Shown: positions 19,369 through 27,636 of the stretch, piece after piece
Numbering within the stretch: position 1 is the first letter of the stretch
Layout: each line of letters opens with the position of its first letter
From: RGIG5050 sp045636065
GTDB taxonomy: Bacteria; Verrucomicrobiota; Kiritimatiellia; RFP12; UBA1067
Assembly: GCA_045636065.1 (NCBI GenBank)
Contig: JAZTWW010000011.1
Coordinates: 1 to 54,644 of the forward strand
DNA length: 54,644 nucleotides
Reading direction: 5' to 3'
Notes under the pieces: generated by a model
The model's input: only the letters and a program-made list of their open reading frames with translations
Databases searched by the model: none
Told to the model about the DNA's origin: nothing
Position numbers and translations under genes: made by a program

Positions 19369-21476
19369 TACTGCCTCTTGTCCATCTCCTTCATCGCCTC
19401 GCGGCGGCTGAGCTTGATGCGTCCGCGCTGCTCGTCGATGCCGATGCACTTGACGAACATCTTGTCGCCGACCTTGCAGACGGTCTCGACGGACGGGATG
19501 CGCTTGTCGCTCAGTTCGCTGATGTGGCAGAGGCCTTCCTTGCCGGGCATGATCTCGACGAACGCGCCGAACTCCTTGATCCCGGTGACGGTGCCTTCAT
19601 AGATCTTGCCGACTTCGGCCTCGGCCGTGATCGCGCCGACGGCCTTCTTGGCGGCCTCCATCGAATCGGCGCTCGTCGCGAAGATGGAGACGGTTCCGTC
19701 GTCCTCGATGTCGATCTGCGCGCCGGTCGTCTCGACGATCTCGCGGATGTGCGCGCCGCCGGGGCCGATCAAGGCGCCGATCTTGTCCACCGGTATCGTC
19801 ATCGTCTCGATCCTGGGGGCGTACTTGTTCAGCTCCGCGCGAGGCGCGGGGATGACGCTCTCCATGAAGTCGATGATCTTGAGGCGTGCCTCGTGGGCGG
19901 CCTTGACGGCGCCCTCGACGAGATCCCACGTGAGACCCCTGAGCTTGAGGTCGACCTGGAAGCCGGTTATGCCCTTGCGGGTTCCGCCGACCTTGAAGTC
20001 CATGTCGCCGCAGTGGTCCTCGGCGCCGAGAATGTCGGTGACGAGAACCTTCTGGCTCTGGTCCTCATTCGTGAAGAGGCCGATGGAGATGCCGGCGACG
20101 GTGCGCTTGATCGGCACGCCCGCATCCATAAGGGCAAGGCAGCCGTTGCAGATGGACGCCATCGAGCTGGAGCCGTTGGAGCCCATGATCTCGGAGACGA
20201 CGCGGATCGAGTACGGGAAATCGTCGGGGAGAACCTCGGCGATCGAACGCTCGGCGAGCGCGCCGTGGCCGATCTCGCGACGGCCCGTGGAGCCGAGGCG
20301 GCCGACCTCGCCCGTGCAGTAGGGCGGGAAGTTGTAGTGGAGGATGAAGCGCTGGGAGGCGGGGCCGCCCGTAACGCTGTCGAGCTCCTGCGCGTCCTTC
20401 TTCGTGCCGAGCGTCACCGTGGCGAAGCTCTGCGTCTCGCCGCGCGAGAAGATGGCACTGCCGTGGAGGCGGGGGAGAACCCCGACCTGGGCGGACAGCG
20501 GACGGATCTCGTGCTGGGCGCGGCCGTCGATGCGAAGGCCCCTCTCAAGGACGTTCTTCCTGACGGTCTCGATCTCGAGCGCGTCGAAGAGGTGGACGAA
20601 CTTCACCGCGTCGATCTCGGGCCACTTCTCGCTCACCTTGGCAAGAAGGTCGGCCTTGATGGCACTCACCTTGCCCTGACGCTCAAGCTTGCCCTTGATG
20701 AGAAGCGCGGCCGCGAGGGCCTCGCCGCCCTCCTTGCGGACGAAGTCCATCTGGTCGGCGGGCTGCGGCACGTCGACGATGACCTTGTCGGGCTTGCCGA
20801 GGGCGCGGCGCATCTCGATCTGGCAGTCGATGATCTTCTCGACCTCTTCATGGGCGCGCTTGAGGGCGGCCACGAAGTCCTCGTCGGAGATCTCGGCGGC
20901 GCTTCCCTCCATCATGAGGAACTTGCCCCTGATGCCGGCGTAGAGGAGATCGATGTCGCTCTTGGCCTTCTGCTCGTGCGTGGGGTTGATGACCCACTCG
21001 CCGTCGACGCGACCGATCCTGACGCATCCGATCGGGCCCATGAACGGGATATCGGATATGTGCAGAGCGGCGGAAGAGGCGTTCACGGCGAGGAAGTCGG
21101 CCTCGCGGGTGCCGTCGGACTGGATGAGCGTCGAGTTGACCTGGACGTCATTGTAGTACCCGTCGGGGAAGAGCGGACGGATGGGCCTGTCGCACATGCG
21201 TGCGGTAAGGATCTCCTTCGACGTGGGACGGGCTTCGCGCTTGAAGAATCCGCCGGGGAATTTTCCTGCGGCGTAGAACTTCTCGCGGTATTCGCACTGC
21301 AGCGGGAAGAAGTCGATCCCCTCGCGCGGCGTGTCTGTGCATGTGACGGCCGTGAAGACCGTCGTATCCCCGTACGATACGGAGACGGCTCCGGCAGCCT
21401 GCATCGCCAGGAGCCCGGTTTCGAACACGAGGTCCTTCCCCGCTATCGAAACCTTGAACTGTTTTGCATTTTCCAT
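19368..21476 (-). CDS. pnp: Polyribonucleotide nucleotidyltransferase (PNPase)
   Basis: Phosphorolytic 3'-5' exoribonuclease of the degradosome. 702 aa: first RNase PH domain (MCDRPIRPLFPDGY), all-alpha linker, second RNase PH domain with GRREIGHGALAERSI and the active-site DILGAEDHCGDMDFKVGGT, a KH domain (KIGALIGPGGAHI) and a C-terminal S1 domain (GTVTGIKEFGAFVE). The ATG at 21476 gives the normal N-terminus; a purine-rich AAGAAAAGAAAAA stretch upstream is the only ribosome site. It lies 69 bases after rpsO, the classic order. Confidence 0.97.
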   Translation of the reverse strand: MENAKQFKVSIAGKDLVFETGLLAMQAAGAVSVSYGDTTVFTAVTCTDTPREGIDFFPLQCEYREKFYAAGKFPGGFFKREARPTSKEILTARMCDRPIRPLFPDGYYNDVQVNSTLIQSDGTREADFLAVNASSAALHISDIPFMGPIGCVRIGRVDGEWVINPTHEQKAKSDIDLLYAGIRGKFLMMEGSAAEISDEDFVAALKRAHEEVEKIIDCQIEMRRALGKPDKVIVDVPQPADQMDFVRKEGGEALAAALLIKGKLERQGKVSAIKADLLAKVSEKWPEIDAVKFVHLFDALEIETVRKNVLERGLRIDGRAQHEIRPLSAQVGVLPRLHGSAIFSRGETQSFATVTLGTKKDAQELDSVTGGPASQRFILHYNFPPYCTGEVGRLGSTGRREIGHGALAERSIAEVLPDDFPYSIRVVSEIMGSNGSSSMASICNGCLALMDAGVPIKRTVAGISIGLFTNEDQSQKVLVTDILGAEDHCGDMDFKVGGTRKGITGFQVDLKLRGLTWDLVEGAVKAAHEARLKIIDFMESVIPAPRAELNKYAPRIETMTIPVDKIGALIGPGGAHIREIVETTGAQIDIEDDGTVSIFATSADSMEAAKKAVGAITAEAEVGKIYEGTVTGIKEFGAFVEIMPGKEGLCHISELSDKRIPSVETVCKVGDKMFVKCIGIDEQRGRIKLSRREAMKEMDKRQ

Positions 21477-21545
21477 TGCTTTTTCTTTTCTTCTTTTCTT
21501 TTGTAAGCTCTTTGCGGCAGTCTCGGGCCGCATTCAGGGCCGGGC

Positions 21546-21809
21546 TTAGCGCCTGAGGCCGAGCTTCTGGATGAGCGCCTTGTAGGCGGCCTCGTCCTCG
21601 CGCTTGAGGTAGGTGAGAAGCTTGCGGCGGTTGTGGACCTTCCTGAGGAGGCCGAAGCGGGAGCTGTTGTCCTTCTTGTTGGCCTTGAGGTGCTCGGTGA
21701 GGTGCTGGATCTCCTTCGTGAGAACGGCAACCTGCACTTCGCAGGACCCGGTGTCGCGCTCGTGGCGCTGGAACTCGTTACGGATGGCGGCCTTGTCTAT
21801 CTGGCTCAT
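21546..21809 (-). CDS. rpsO: Ribosomal protein uS15
   Basis: 87 aa, full length. FQRHERDTGSCEVQVAVLT and HLKANKKDNSSRFGLL are the conserved 16S-binding parts; the C-terminus YLKREDEAAYKALIQKLGLRR is canonical. First gene of the rpsO-pnp-metal ABC-murJ-rpe unit, with its own strong promoter and a 150-base leader. Confidence 0.98.
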   Translation of the reverse strand: MSQIDKAAIRNEFQRHERDTGSCEVQVAVLTKEIQHLTEHLKANKKDNSSRFGLLRKVHNRRKLLTYLKREDEAAYKALIQKLGLRR

Positions 21810-21958
21810 TTTTTCGCTTTCCTTCGTTTTTCCCGCCTACCGAGGGGCCTATACCTTCCCCGCAGGCTTGACGCCTATCGAAAGCGCTGGCCAGTGAACA
21901 TCCGCAGAATGGGCGGACGCCCGCAACGGGGAATGACTCCTAAGACGGTCGCAGGATG
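21810..21958 (-). promoter_or_regulatory. rpsO 5' leader, candidate S15 autoregulatory RNA
   Basis: About 150 transcribed bases without an ORF between the promoter and rpsO. Minus-strand text contains CCCCGTTGCGGG, GGGCG-TCCGCCC and TAGGCGTCAAGCCT hairpins. S15 represses itself through leader structure in several phyla with unrelated RNA shapes; I infer but cannot show this here. Confidence 0.45.
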
Positions 21959-21964
21959 GCGTGT

Positions 21965-21993
21965 ATTCTACCAGATTCGCCCCGCGAAGTCAA
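21965..21993 (-). promoter_or_regulatory. rpsO-pnp promoter
   Basis: Minus strand -35 TTGACT (21993-21988), spacer 17, -10 TAGAAT (21970-21965) preceded by TGG. The -35 box overlaps the last bases of mnmA. Confidence 0.8.
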
Positions 21994-23048
21994 CCAGCAA
22001 TAATGCCTCCGGCAAGGATTTCGGAGCCGTCGGGCGTGTAGAAGACGGCGCTCTGGCCGGGGGCCACGCCATGGATGCCGGATTCCACCGTGCATTCGCC
22101 GTCCTCAAGCGAGGCGTGGCCTTTCGGCAGGCCGGCACTGCGCACCTTAACCGACACGGGGATTGGGCCCAGAGCCGGCGCGATGGACACCCAGTTCATG
22201 TCCTCGACGCGGAAGGATGTCTTGATCGCATCCGCGCGCCGCCCGACTATGACGCGGTTGCGGCATGCGTCGAGATCGACCACGTAGTACGGCTCGGGGG
22301 AGGCGATTCCAAGCCCCTTGCGCTGCCCGACCGTATAGTGCCAGAATCCGTTATGGTGCCCCACCACCTTGCCGTCGACATCGACTATCGTCCCTGGCCT
22401 GTCGGCGGCCCCGATAAGCTCCGATATCTCGCCCGAGTAGAAATCCTGCGAATCAGGCCTCTCGGCCGCCCCGAGACCGACCTCGCGCGCCTTGGCGCGC
22501 ACCTCGGCCTTCGTCATCTCGCCGAGCGGAAAGACGAGCCTTGAGAGCTGCTCCTGCGAAAGCCTGTAGAGGAAGTAGCTCTGGTCCTTCTGCACGTCGA
22601 GCGCCCTTCCAAGGTGCATGCGCCCGTCATCCCCGCGCCATACGCGCGCATAATGACCCGTGGCGAAAAAGTCGAACTTGAGCCCCGACTCCTCCGCAAG
22701 GCGCGGCAGAAGCCCGAACTTCATCATCTGGTTGCACCTTACGCACGGATTCGGGGTCTTCCCGGAAAGGTACGTCTCGCGGAAATATCTGACTATCCTC
22801 TCGTCGTATTCTCCGGAGAGATCGAATACGCGGTGCTCGATGCCGATCTTTTCGGCAAGCGCCGCGGCTGAGGCTATGTCCTCGGCCTCGCCTGCGCCGA
22901 AGCACGCGTCGCGCGGCCCGCCCTTGTAGCGGCCCTCGCGCCAGAGCTTCATCGTCACGCCTACAACGTTGAAGCCGCGCTCCTTCAAGAGAAGCGCGGC
23001 CACGCTTGAATCGACCCCGCCAGAAAGTCCGACGGCGACGGTCTTCAT
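21990..23048 (-). CDS. mnmA: tRNA 2-thiouridine(34) synthase MnmA
   Basis: Thiolates U34 of Lys/Glu/Gln tRNAs. 352 aa with PP-loop SGGVDSS (9-15), KTPNPCVRCNQMMKFG, ATGHYARV, KDQSYFLYRLSQEQL and HYTVGQRKGLGI. Two points differ from the E. coli enzyme: the Asp of the usual NPDxxC is Cys102, giving C-x-x-C (102/105), and the stretch holding the second catalytic Cys (GICFI) reads SQDFYSG (200-206) with no cysteine. That pattern suggests a cluster-binding subfamily, though Cys49 (DACFG) is the only other clear candidate ligand. The ATG overlaps the der stop by four bases. Confidence 0.93.
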   Translation of the reverse strand: MKTVAVGLSGGVDSSVAALLLKERGFNVVGVTMKLWREGRYKGGPRDACFGAGEAEDIASAAALAEKIGIEHRVFDLSGEYDERIVRYFRETYLSGKTPNPCVRCNQMMKFGLLPRLAEESGLKFDFFATGHYARVWRGDDGRMHLGRALDVQKDQSYFLYRLSQEQLSRLVFPLGEMTKAEVRAKAREVGLGAAERPDSQDFYSGEISELIGAADRPGTIVDVDGKVVGHHNGFWHYTVGQRKGLGIASPEPYYVVDLDACRNRVIVGRRADAIKTSFRVEDMNWVSIAPALGPIPVSVKVRSAGLPKGHASLEDGECTVESGIHGVAPGQSAVFYTPDGSEILAGGIIAG

Positions 23049-24493
23049 CTTTGGCCCCTTCCGCGCTTCGGAGCGCCCTTGCCCTTGCGCGGGGCGGGGG
23101 TGCGCTTCACCTCGCTTGCGGCCTTGATGGCTGCCACCTCGGCGCCTATGGCCGCACCGTCCTTGCGGCTTCTCGCCTTCATGAATATCCTCAAGGGCGC
23201 GCCTTCGAGGCCGAACCTGTTCCTGATCGCCTTTTCGATGTACGACCTGTACGCGGGCGTAACGAGCGACGGATCGTTCACGAAAAGCCTTATCGTAAGG
23301 GGATTGACGTCCACCTGAAGCCCGTAGTAGACCTTGAGCCGCCTGCCGTTCTTCATCGGGGCGAGCGTGCGCTTCGTGGCCTCGACCAAAGTCCTGTTGA
23401 GGACTCCCGTGGGCATTCTCGTGTTGACGCTCGCGGCGACGGCGTCGATCGCATCTACGGTGCGGCGGATGTTGTACCCCGTCTTGGCGCTCGCGAAGAC
23501 TATCGGAGCATAGTTGAAGAAAGGCATCATCTTCCTGACGGCATCGCGCGCATCGTCCTCCTTCATGCCCTTCTCGTGGCCGATGTCCCACTTGTTCATG
23601 AGGATGAACGCCGCCTTGTTGGCCTCGATGATCTTGCCGGCGATGCGCATGTCCTGCCGCGTAGGCCCGAGATCGCTCTCCATGACGAGAACTGCGACAT
23701 CCGCCTCCTCGATGGCCTGTTCGCTCCTGAAAAGGCTGAACTGGTCAACGCTCGTCTTCGACATCTTGTTGCGCGTCTTCATGCCGGCCGTGTCGACGAG
23801 GACGTAGTGCCGCGCCGTCGGGCCTTCGCCGATCGTGAAAGGAACGTCAACCACATCACGCGTCGTACCGGCTATATCGCTTACTATCACGCGCTCCTCG
23901 TTGAGGAGCCTATTGATATAGCTCGACTTGCCGGAGTTGGGGCGCCCGACGACGACGACCCTCAAAGGCCGCTCCGCCGTAGGCTCGGCGCTTTCGGGGA
24001 GGCGGCCCGTCACATCGGCGACAAGCTCGTCCATGCCGCGCCCGTGGACGGCGCTCACGGGATAGACGGGAAGGCCGAACTCGGCGAACTCGTCTGCCCT
24101 TTTGGCGTCGATGTCGAGATCGCACTTGTTCGCGGCGATGACCGTGGGGACGCCCGACTCCCTCACGCGCCTTATGACCTCCTCGTCGAGCGGCGTCACG
24201 CCGGCTCTCGCGTCGACGACGACTATGCACACGTCCGCATCGCCGACGGCCACGGCCGCCTGCTCGCGCGTCTCTGCGGCGAGGGGATCGTCGCTTCCAG
24301 GGGTCTTCCCGAAGGCAAGGCCGCCCGTGTCGACGAGAAGGAAACGCTTCCCGCCCGCCTCGACTTCACGCGCCACCCTGTCGCGCGTGACGCCCGGCTG
24401 GTCGAACACTATAGCTATGCGCTTGCCGGCGATCCTGTTGAAAAGCGCGCTCTTGCCGACGTTGGGCCGGCCGGCTATCGTAATGCAGCTCAT
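23045..24493 (-). CDS. der: Ribosome-assembly GTPase Der (EngA)
   Basis: 482 aa with two tandem G domains: GRPNVGKS (8-15) with DTGG and NKCD, then GRPNSGKS with DTAGM and MNKWD, and a KH-like C-domain. Works in 50S subunit maturation. A basic Lys/Arg/Pro-rich tail ends the protein. ATG at 24493 follows GGAGGTGG and overlaps the murG stop as ATGA; a longer frame upstream is a shadow of murG. Fourth-base overlaps link murG, der and mnmA. Confidence 0.97.
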   Translation of the reverse strand: MSCITIAGRPNVGKSALFNRIAGKRIAIVFDQPGVTRDRVAREVEAGGKRFLLVDTGGLAFGKTPGSDDPLAAETREQAAVAVGDADVCIVVVDARAGVTPLDEEVIRRVRESGVPTVIAANKCDLDIDAKRADEFAEFGLPVYPVSAVHGRGMDELVADVTGRLPESAEPTAERPLRVVVVGRPNSGKSSYINRLLNEERVIVSDIAGTTRDVVDVPFTIGEGPTARHYVLVDTAGMKTRNKMSKTSVDQFSLFRSEQAIEEADVAVLVMESDLGPTRQDMRIAGKIIEANKAAFILMNKWDIGHEKGMKEDDARDAVRKMMPFFNYAPIVFASAKTGYNIRRTVDAIDAVAASVNTRMPTGVLNRTLVEATKRTLAPMKNGRRLKVYYGLQVDVNPLTIRLFVNDPSLVTPAYRSYIEKAIRNRFGLEGAPLRIFMKARSRKDGAAIGAEVAAIKAASEVKRTPAPRKGKGAPKRGRGQR

Positions 24494-25572
24494 CTGCCAC
24501 CTCCGCAAAGGCTTTCCACGAGTGCGGCGACGCGCGAGGCGGCGTCGGGTATGGCGAGCGCCTTCATCTTCGCCTCGGCATCCGCGCGCTTTGCGGGGTT
24601 GTCGTACTGGAAGATGATGTTGTTCGCGAGCGCCCTCGGGGTGATCTGGTCCTGTATGGCCTCGGCCGCCGCGCCGGCTCGCACGAAGGCGTCGGCGTTG
24701 AAGTGCTGGTGGTTCTTTATGGCACCGGGAAGCGGAATGAAAAGGCAGCTCCTTCCGACGGATGCAAGCTCGAAGCACGTTGATGCTCCAGCCCGGCAGA
24801 CGACGTAGTTCGCCGTGGAGAACGCGCGGCCCATCTCGCGCTCGAACGCGTTTACGCGCGCCGAGATGCCGTTTGCCGCATAGCACTCCTTGACGCTCTC
24901 CTCGTCCGCCGCGCCAGTCTGGTGGATGACGTAGAGGTTCGCGCCCTCGCCCCTGCGGTCGAGCTCGCGCTTCACTATCGGCATCGCCTGCATGACGAGC
25001 TCGTTGACGCGGTGCGCGCCCTGCGAGCCGCCGGTGACGAAGATGGTGAAGGCCGTTCTCGGAACGTCGTTGAAGCGCGGCTGTCCGACGATGCCCGACC
25101 TGACGGGAAGGCCGGTAAGCTCGGTGCGGCACTTTGGAAGGTACTTTGCCGTCACCTCGAAGCTTATGCCAACCACCTTCGCGTAGCGCGAAAGGACCTC
25201 GACCGCGCGGCCGGGGATCGTGTTCGCCTCGTGGAGGGCCACGGGGATTCCGCGCCACCTCGCCGCCAGCACCGGCGGAAGGCTCGAATAGCTGCCCATC
25301 GCAAGGAGCGCGTCGGGCTTGAAGCGCTTAAGCTCGCGGCAGCACCTGAAAATGGACATCACGTTCGCGAAGATGTTCTTCGCCGCAAGCTGCTTCGCCC
25401 CCGTGGCGAACGTCTGGCCGTCCCACGAGCGCATCACGCTCTTCTCTATCGAGCGGCCGGAGTTCCAAACGACGACCTCGTGGCCGCGCTGCCTGAGCTC
25501 CTGCGCAACGGCGAGCCCGGGGAACGTGTGCCCCCCGGTGCCGCCGCACGCCACTATGATGCGCTTTGACAT
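24490..25572 (-). CDS. murG: MurG, lipid II-forming GlcNAc transferase
   Basis: Adds GlcNAc to lipid I at the inner membrane. 360 aa, GT-B fold: GGTGGHTFPGLAVA (10-23), MGSYSSLPPVLAA, HEANTIPGRA (normally HEQN-x-x-PG), the N-to-C hinge TGGSQGAHRVNE, and the UDP-GlcNAc site RAGASTCFELA with FIPLPGAIKNHQHFNA. Twenty-one bases after argG and overlapping der by four. Wall genes are split over several operons here rather than in one dcw cluster. Confidence 0.96.
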   Translation of the reverse strand: MSKRIIVACGGTGGHTFPGLAVAQELRQRGHEVVVWNSGRSIEKSVMRSWDGQTFATGAKQLAAKNIFANVMSIFRCCRELKRFKPDALLAMGSYSSLPPVLAARWRGIPVALHEANTIPGRAVEVLSRYAKVVGISFEVTAKYLPKCRTELTGLPVRSGIVGQPRFNDVPRTAFTIFVTGGSQGAHRVNELVMQAMPIVKRELDRRGEGANLYVIHQTGAADEESVKECYAANGISARVNAFEREMGRAFSTANYVVCRAGASTCFELASVGRSCLFIPLPGAIKNHQHFNADAFVRAGAAAEAIQDQITPRALANNIIFQYDNPAKRADAEAKMKALAIPDAASRVAALVESLCGGGR

Positions 25573-25593
25573 GGCATCGACCCCTTCCTGCCG

Positions 25594-26829
25594 TCACGCC
25601 AGAGTTATCTGGCCGCTCTTGGCGAGCATCTTCGCCTCCACGCTCTGGATCTCCGCGAAACCCTGCGAGCTGTGGGGGTTCAAACCGTTGGAGGCCTCCA
25701 TGGAGCTGTCGGCCTCGTTGTATATCGTGGACTTGAGCCCCGTGAGGCTCTCGAAGAAGATGTTGCCCTTGTAGAGGCCGAGCGTCACCTCGGCGCTCGC
25801 CTTGTCGGCCCACACCTGTATAGCCGCACGCGCGGCGCGTGTCGCCGGATCGAACCAGCGGCCGTCGTAGATCTGGTCGGCGACAAGCCTAGAGAGCTGG
25901 CGGAAGAGGAGCGCCGAGCGGCGGTCCATCACGCCCTCGTAGATGTAGTTGAGCCCCCACGAGAGGACTTCCATGCCGGGGGCCTCGTAGACGCCCCTGC
26001 TCTTCGTGCCGATGATGCGGTTTTCAAGGGCGTGCTTCATGCCGATGCCGTTCCTGCCGCCGATCCGGTTCGCGAGCCTCATCGCCTCAAGCGGCGAAAG
26101 GCGCTCGCCGTTTATCGCGGTGCAGCGGCCCTTCTCAAAGGTGAGCGTCACCTTCTCGACCGCATCGGGGGCCTCCTCGGGCCAGACGCCCATGGTGGGC
26201 TTTACGATGCGCATGGAGGTCTCCATCGACTCCAGGTCCTCCGCCTCGTGCGAAAGCCCGGCGAGGTTCGCGTCGGTGGAATACTTCTTCTTCGTGCCTA
26301 CGAACGCCTCGATGCCGCGTGTCCTGAGGAACTCGACCATCTCCGTGCGGCCCGGGAAGCGCCTCAGAAGCTCGCTGTCGCGCCAGGGCGCATACACCCC
26401 GAAATCGGGATCGAGGACGTTGACGTACCTCTCGAAGCGCATCTGGTCGTTGCCGCGCCCGGTGGCTCCGTGGACGAGGGCGACGCATCCGGCCTTCTTC
26501 ATCGCGGGAAGGAGCGCCTGCACCGTGACGGCGCGGGCTATGCCCGTGGAGTTCCAGTAGCCGCCGTCGTACATCGCCTGGCACTTGATCGTCTCGAAGC
26601 ATATTTCGGCCATCGGCCCGGTGACGTCGACTATCTCGGTCTCGACGCCCGTCGGAGCCATGCGCCTTGCGATGTCGTTTATGTCCTTCTCGTCCGGCTG
26701 GCCGACGTTGGCGCTGAATGCCCTGACGTCCGCTCCGGCGTCCTTCAGGACGCAGCATATCGTTCTCGAGTCGAGCCCGCCCGAAACGCAGACGCCGACC
26801 CTCTTGCCCTTGAGATCCCCGATCTTCAT
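25594..26829 (-). CDS. argG: Argininosuccinate synthase
   Basis: ATP-dependent ligation of citrulline and aspartate. 411 aa: PP-loop SGGLDSR (16-22; usually SGGLDTS), HGATGRGNDQMRFERY, KYSTDANLAGLSHEAEDLE and GIGMKHALENR. The YSTD...HEA form resembles the E. coli-type branch more than the common YSIDENL branch. No argH or other arginine gene is in the window. It is first in an argG-murG-der-mnmA unit; the 86-base gap upstream holds a strong hairpin. Confidence 0.93.
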   Translation of the reverse strand: MKIGDLKGKRVGVCVSGGLDSRTICCVLKDAGADVRAFSANVGQPDEKDINDIARRMAPTGVETEIVDVTGPMAEICFETIKCQAMYDGGYWNSTGIARAVTVQALLPAMKKAGCVALVHGATGRGNDQMRFERYVNVLDPDFGVYAPWRDSELLRRFPGRTEMVEFLRTRGIEAFVGTKKKYSTDANLAGLSHEAEDLESMETSMRIVKPTMGVWPEEAPDAVEKVTLTFEKGRCTAINGERLSPLEAMRLANRIGGRNGIGMKHALENRIIGTKSRGVYEAPGMEVLSWGLNYIYEGVMDRRSALLFRQLSRLVADQIYDGRWFDPATRAARAAIQVWADKASAEVTLGLYKGNIFFESLTGLKSTIYNEADSSMEASNGLNPHSSQGFAEIQSVEAKMLAKSGQITLA

Positions 26830-26853
26830 GAAAAGCTCCCTTTCAACTGCAAA

Positions 26854-26877
26854 CGGCTCGCATCAGTGTGCGAGCCG
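26854..26877 (-). terminator. Hairpin between rplT and argG (rplT terminator or argG leader element)
   Basis: Perfect 8-bp stem CGGCTCGC/GCGAGCCG with an eight-base loop, followed on the minus strand by only three T, so termination may be partial. It lies 25-48 bases before the argG start. Confidence 0.5.
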
Positions 26878-26915
26878 TCGTATCCATGAGAATAAAATCC
26901 GAGCCCGCCCGTAAA

Positions 26916-27266
26916 TCAGGCGTTCCTGGATATCTCGATGAGTGTCTTGAACCCTTCGGGATCGTGGATGGCGATCTCGCTGAGGCACTTGCGGTTAATC
27001 GCGACGTTGGCCCTGATGAGCCCGGCGATGAACGAGCTGTAGCTGACGCCTTCGGCGCGCGTTGCGGCGTTGATGCGGGCGATCCAGAGGTGGCGGAAGT
27101 CGCGCTTCCTGAGCTTGCGGTGGATCGTCGAAAGCTTCATCGCGCGATCTACGGCCTCGGTGGCCTGGCGGAAGAGCTTGGAGCGGGCGCCACGGAAACC
27201 CTTTGCGAGTTCGAGGCGGGCTTTGCGGCGGGCGCGTGAAGCGGGGGCGTTTGTTGCACGTGACAT
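26916..27266 (-). CDS. rplT: Ribosomal protein bL20
   Basis: 116 aa. KLRKRDFRHLWIARINAA and the basic N-terminus with KGFRGARSKLFRQA are canonical. Binds 23S rRNA and is needed early in 50S assembly; in several phyla it represses its own operon through the leader. Thirteen bases after rpmI. infC, the usual first gene, is not here. Confidence 0.98.
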   Translation of the reverse strand: MSRATNAPASRARRKARLELAKGFRGARSKLFRQATEAVDRAMKLSTIHRKLRKRDFRHLWIARINAATRAEGVSYSSFIAGLIRANVAINRKCLSEIAIHDPEGFKTLIEISRNA

Positions 27267-27279
27267 TTTCTATCTCTCC

Positions 27280-27477
27280 TTAGGCGTAGGGCTGCATGCG
27301 GTGCATCGTCTTGACGACGGCAGCGTCGGTTACTGTTGTGCCGCGGAGATTGCGCTTGCGCGTACGGCTCTTGTACCCGTTGAGGTGGGCTTTGCCGCCC
27401 TGCGAACGGAGAACCTTTCCCGTGGCCGACATTTTCATGCGCTTCGTGGCGCACTTCTTCGTTTTCATCTTAGGCAT
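27280..27477 (-). CDS. rpmI: Ribosomal protein bL35
   Basis: 65 aa with the bL35 core MKTKKCATKRMKMSATGKV and HLNGYKSRTRKRNLRG. Preceded by AAAAAGGATAAAAACA and a 78-base leader. Usual partner rplT follows; infC is absent, so translation initiation factor 3 must be encoded elsewhere. Confidence 0.97.
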   Translation of the reverse strand: MPKMKTKKCATKRMKMSATGKVLRSQGGKAHLNGYKSRTRKRNLRGTTVTDAAVVKTMHRMQPYA

Positions 27478-27508
27478 TGTTTTTATCCTTTTTCTCTTTC
27501 CTTACCGG

Positions 27509-27533
27509 TCGGGCAGCCGGTCAGTTGGCCCGA
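27509..27533 (-). promoter_or_regulatory. Leader hairpin of the rpmI-rplT operon
   Basis: Minus strand TCGGGC (27533-27528) pairs with GCCCGA (27514-27509) across a 13-base loop. A possible L20 or L35 control site; by position only. Confidence 0.4.
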
Positions 27534-27555
27534 GCCAGACGGAAAAACGGCGTTT

Positions 27556-27584
27556 AGTATACCAAAACCCCGCCCGAAAGTCAA
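27556..27584 (-). promoter_or_regulatory. rpmI-rplT promoter
   Basis: Minus strand -35 TTGACT (27584-27579), spacer 17, -10 TATACT (27561-27556) preceded by TGG. Confidence 0.8.
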
Positions 27585-27588
27585 GCGC

Positions 27589-27620
27589 AAACAACAACAC
27601 GGCGCGTTTCCGCGCCGCGT
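27589..27620 (-). terminator. guaA terminator
   Basis: Minus strand GCGGCGCG-GAAA-CGCGCCGT followed by GTTGTTGTTT, 17 bases after the guaA stop and just ahead of the rpmI promoter. Confidence 0.7.
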
Positions 27621-27636
27621 TCCTGTCCAAACCGCC

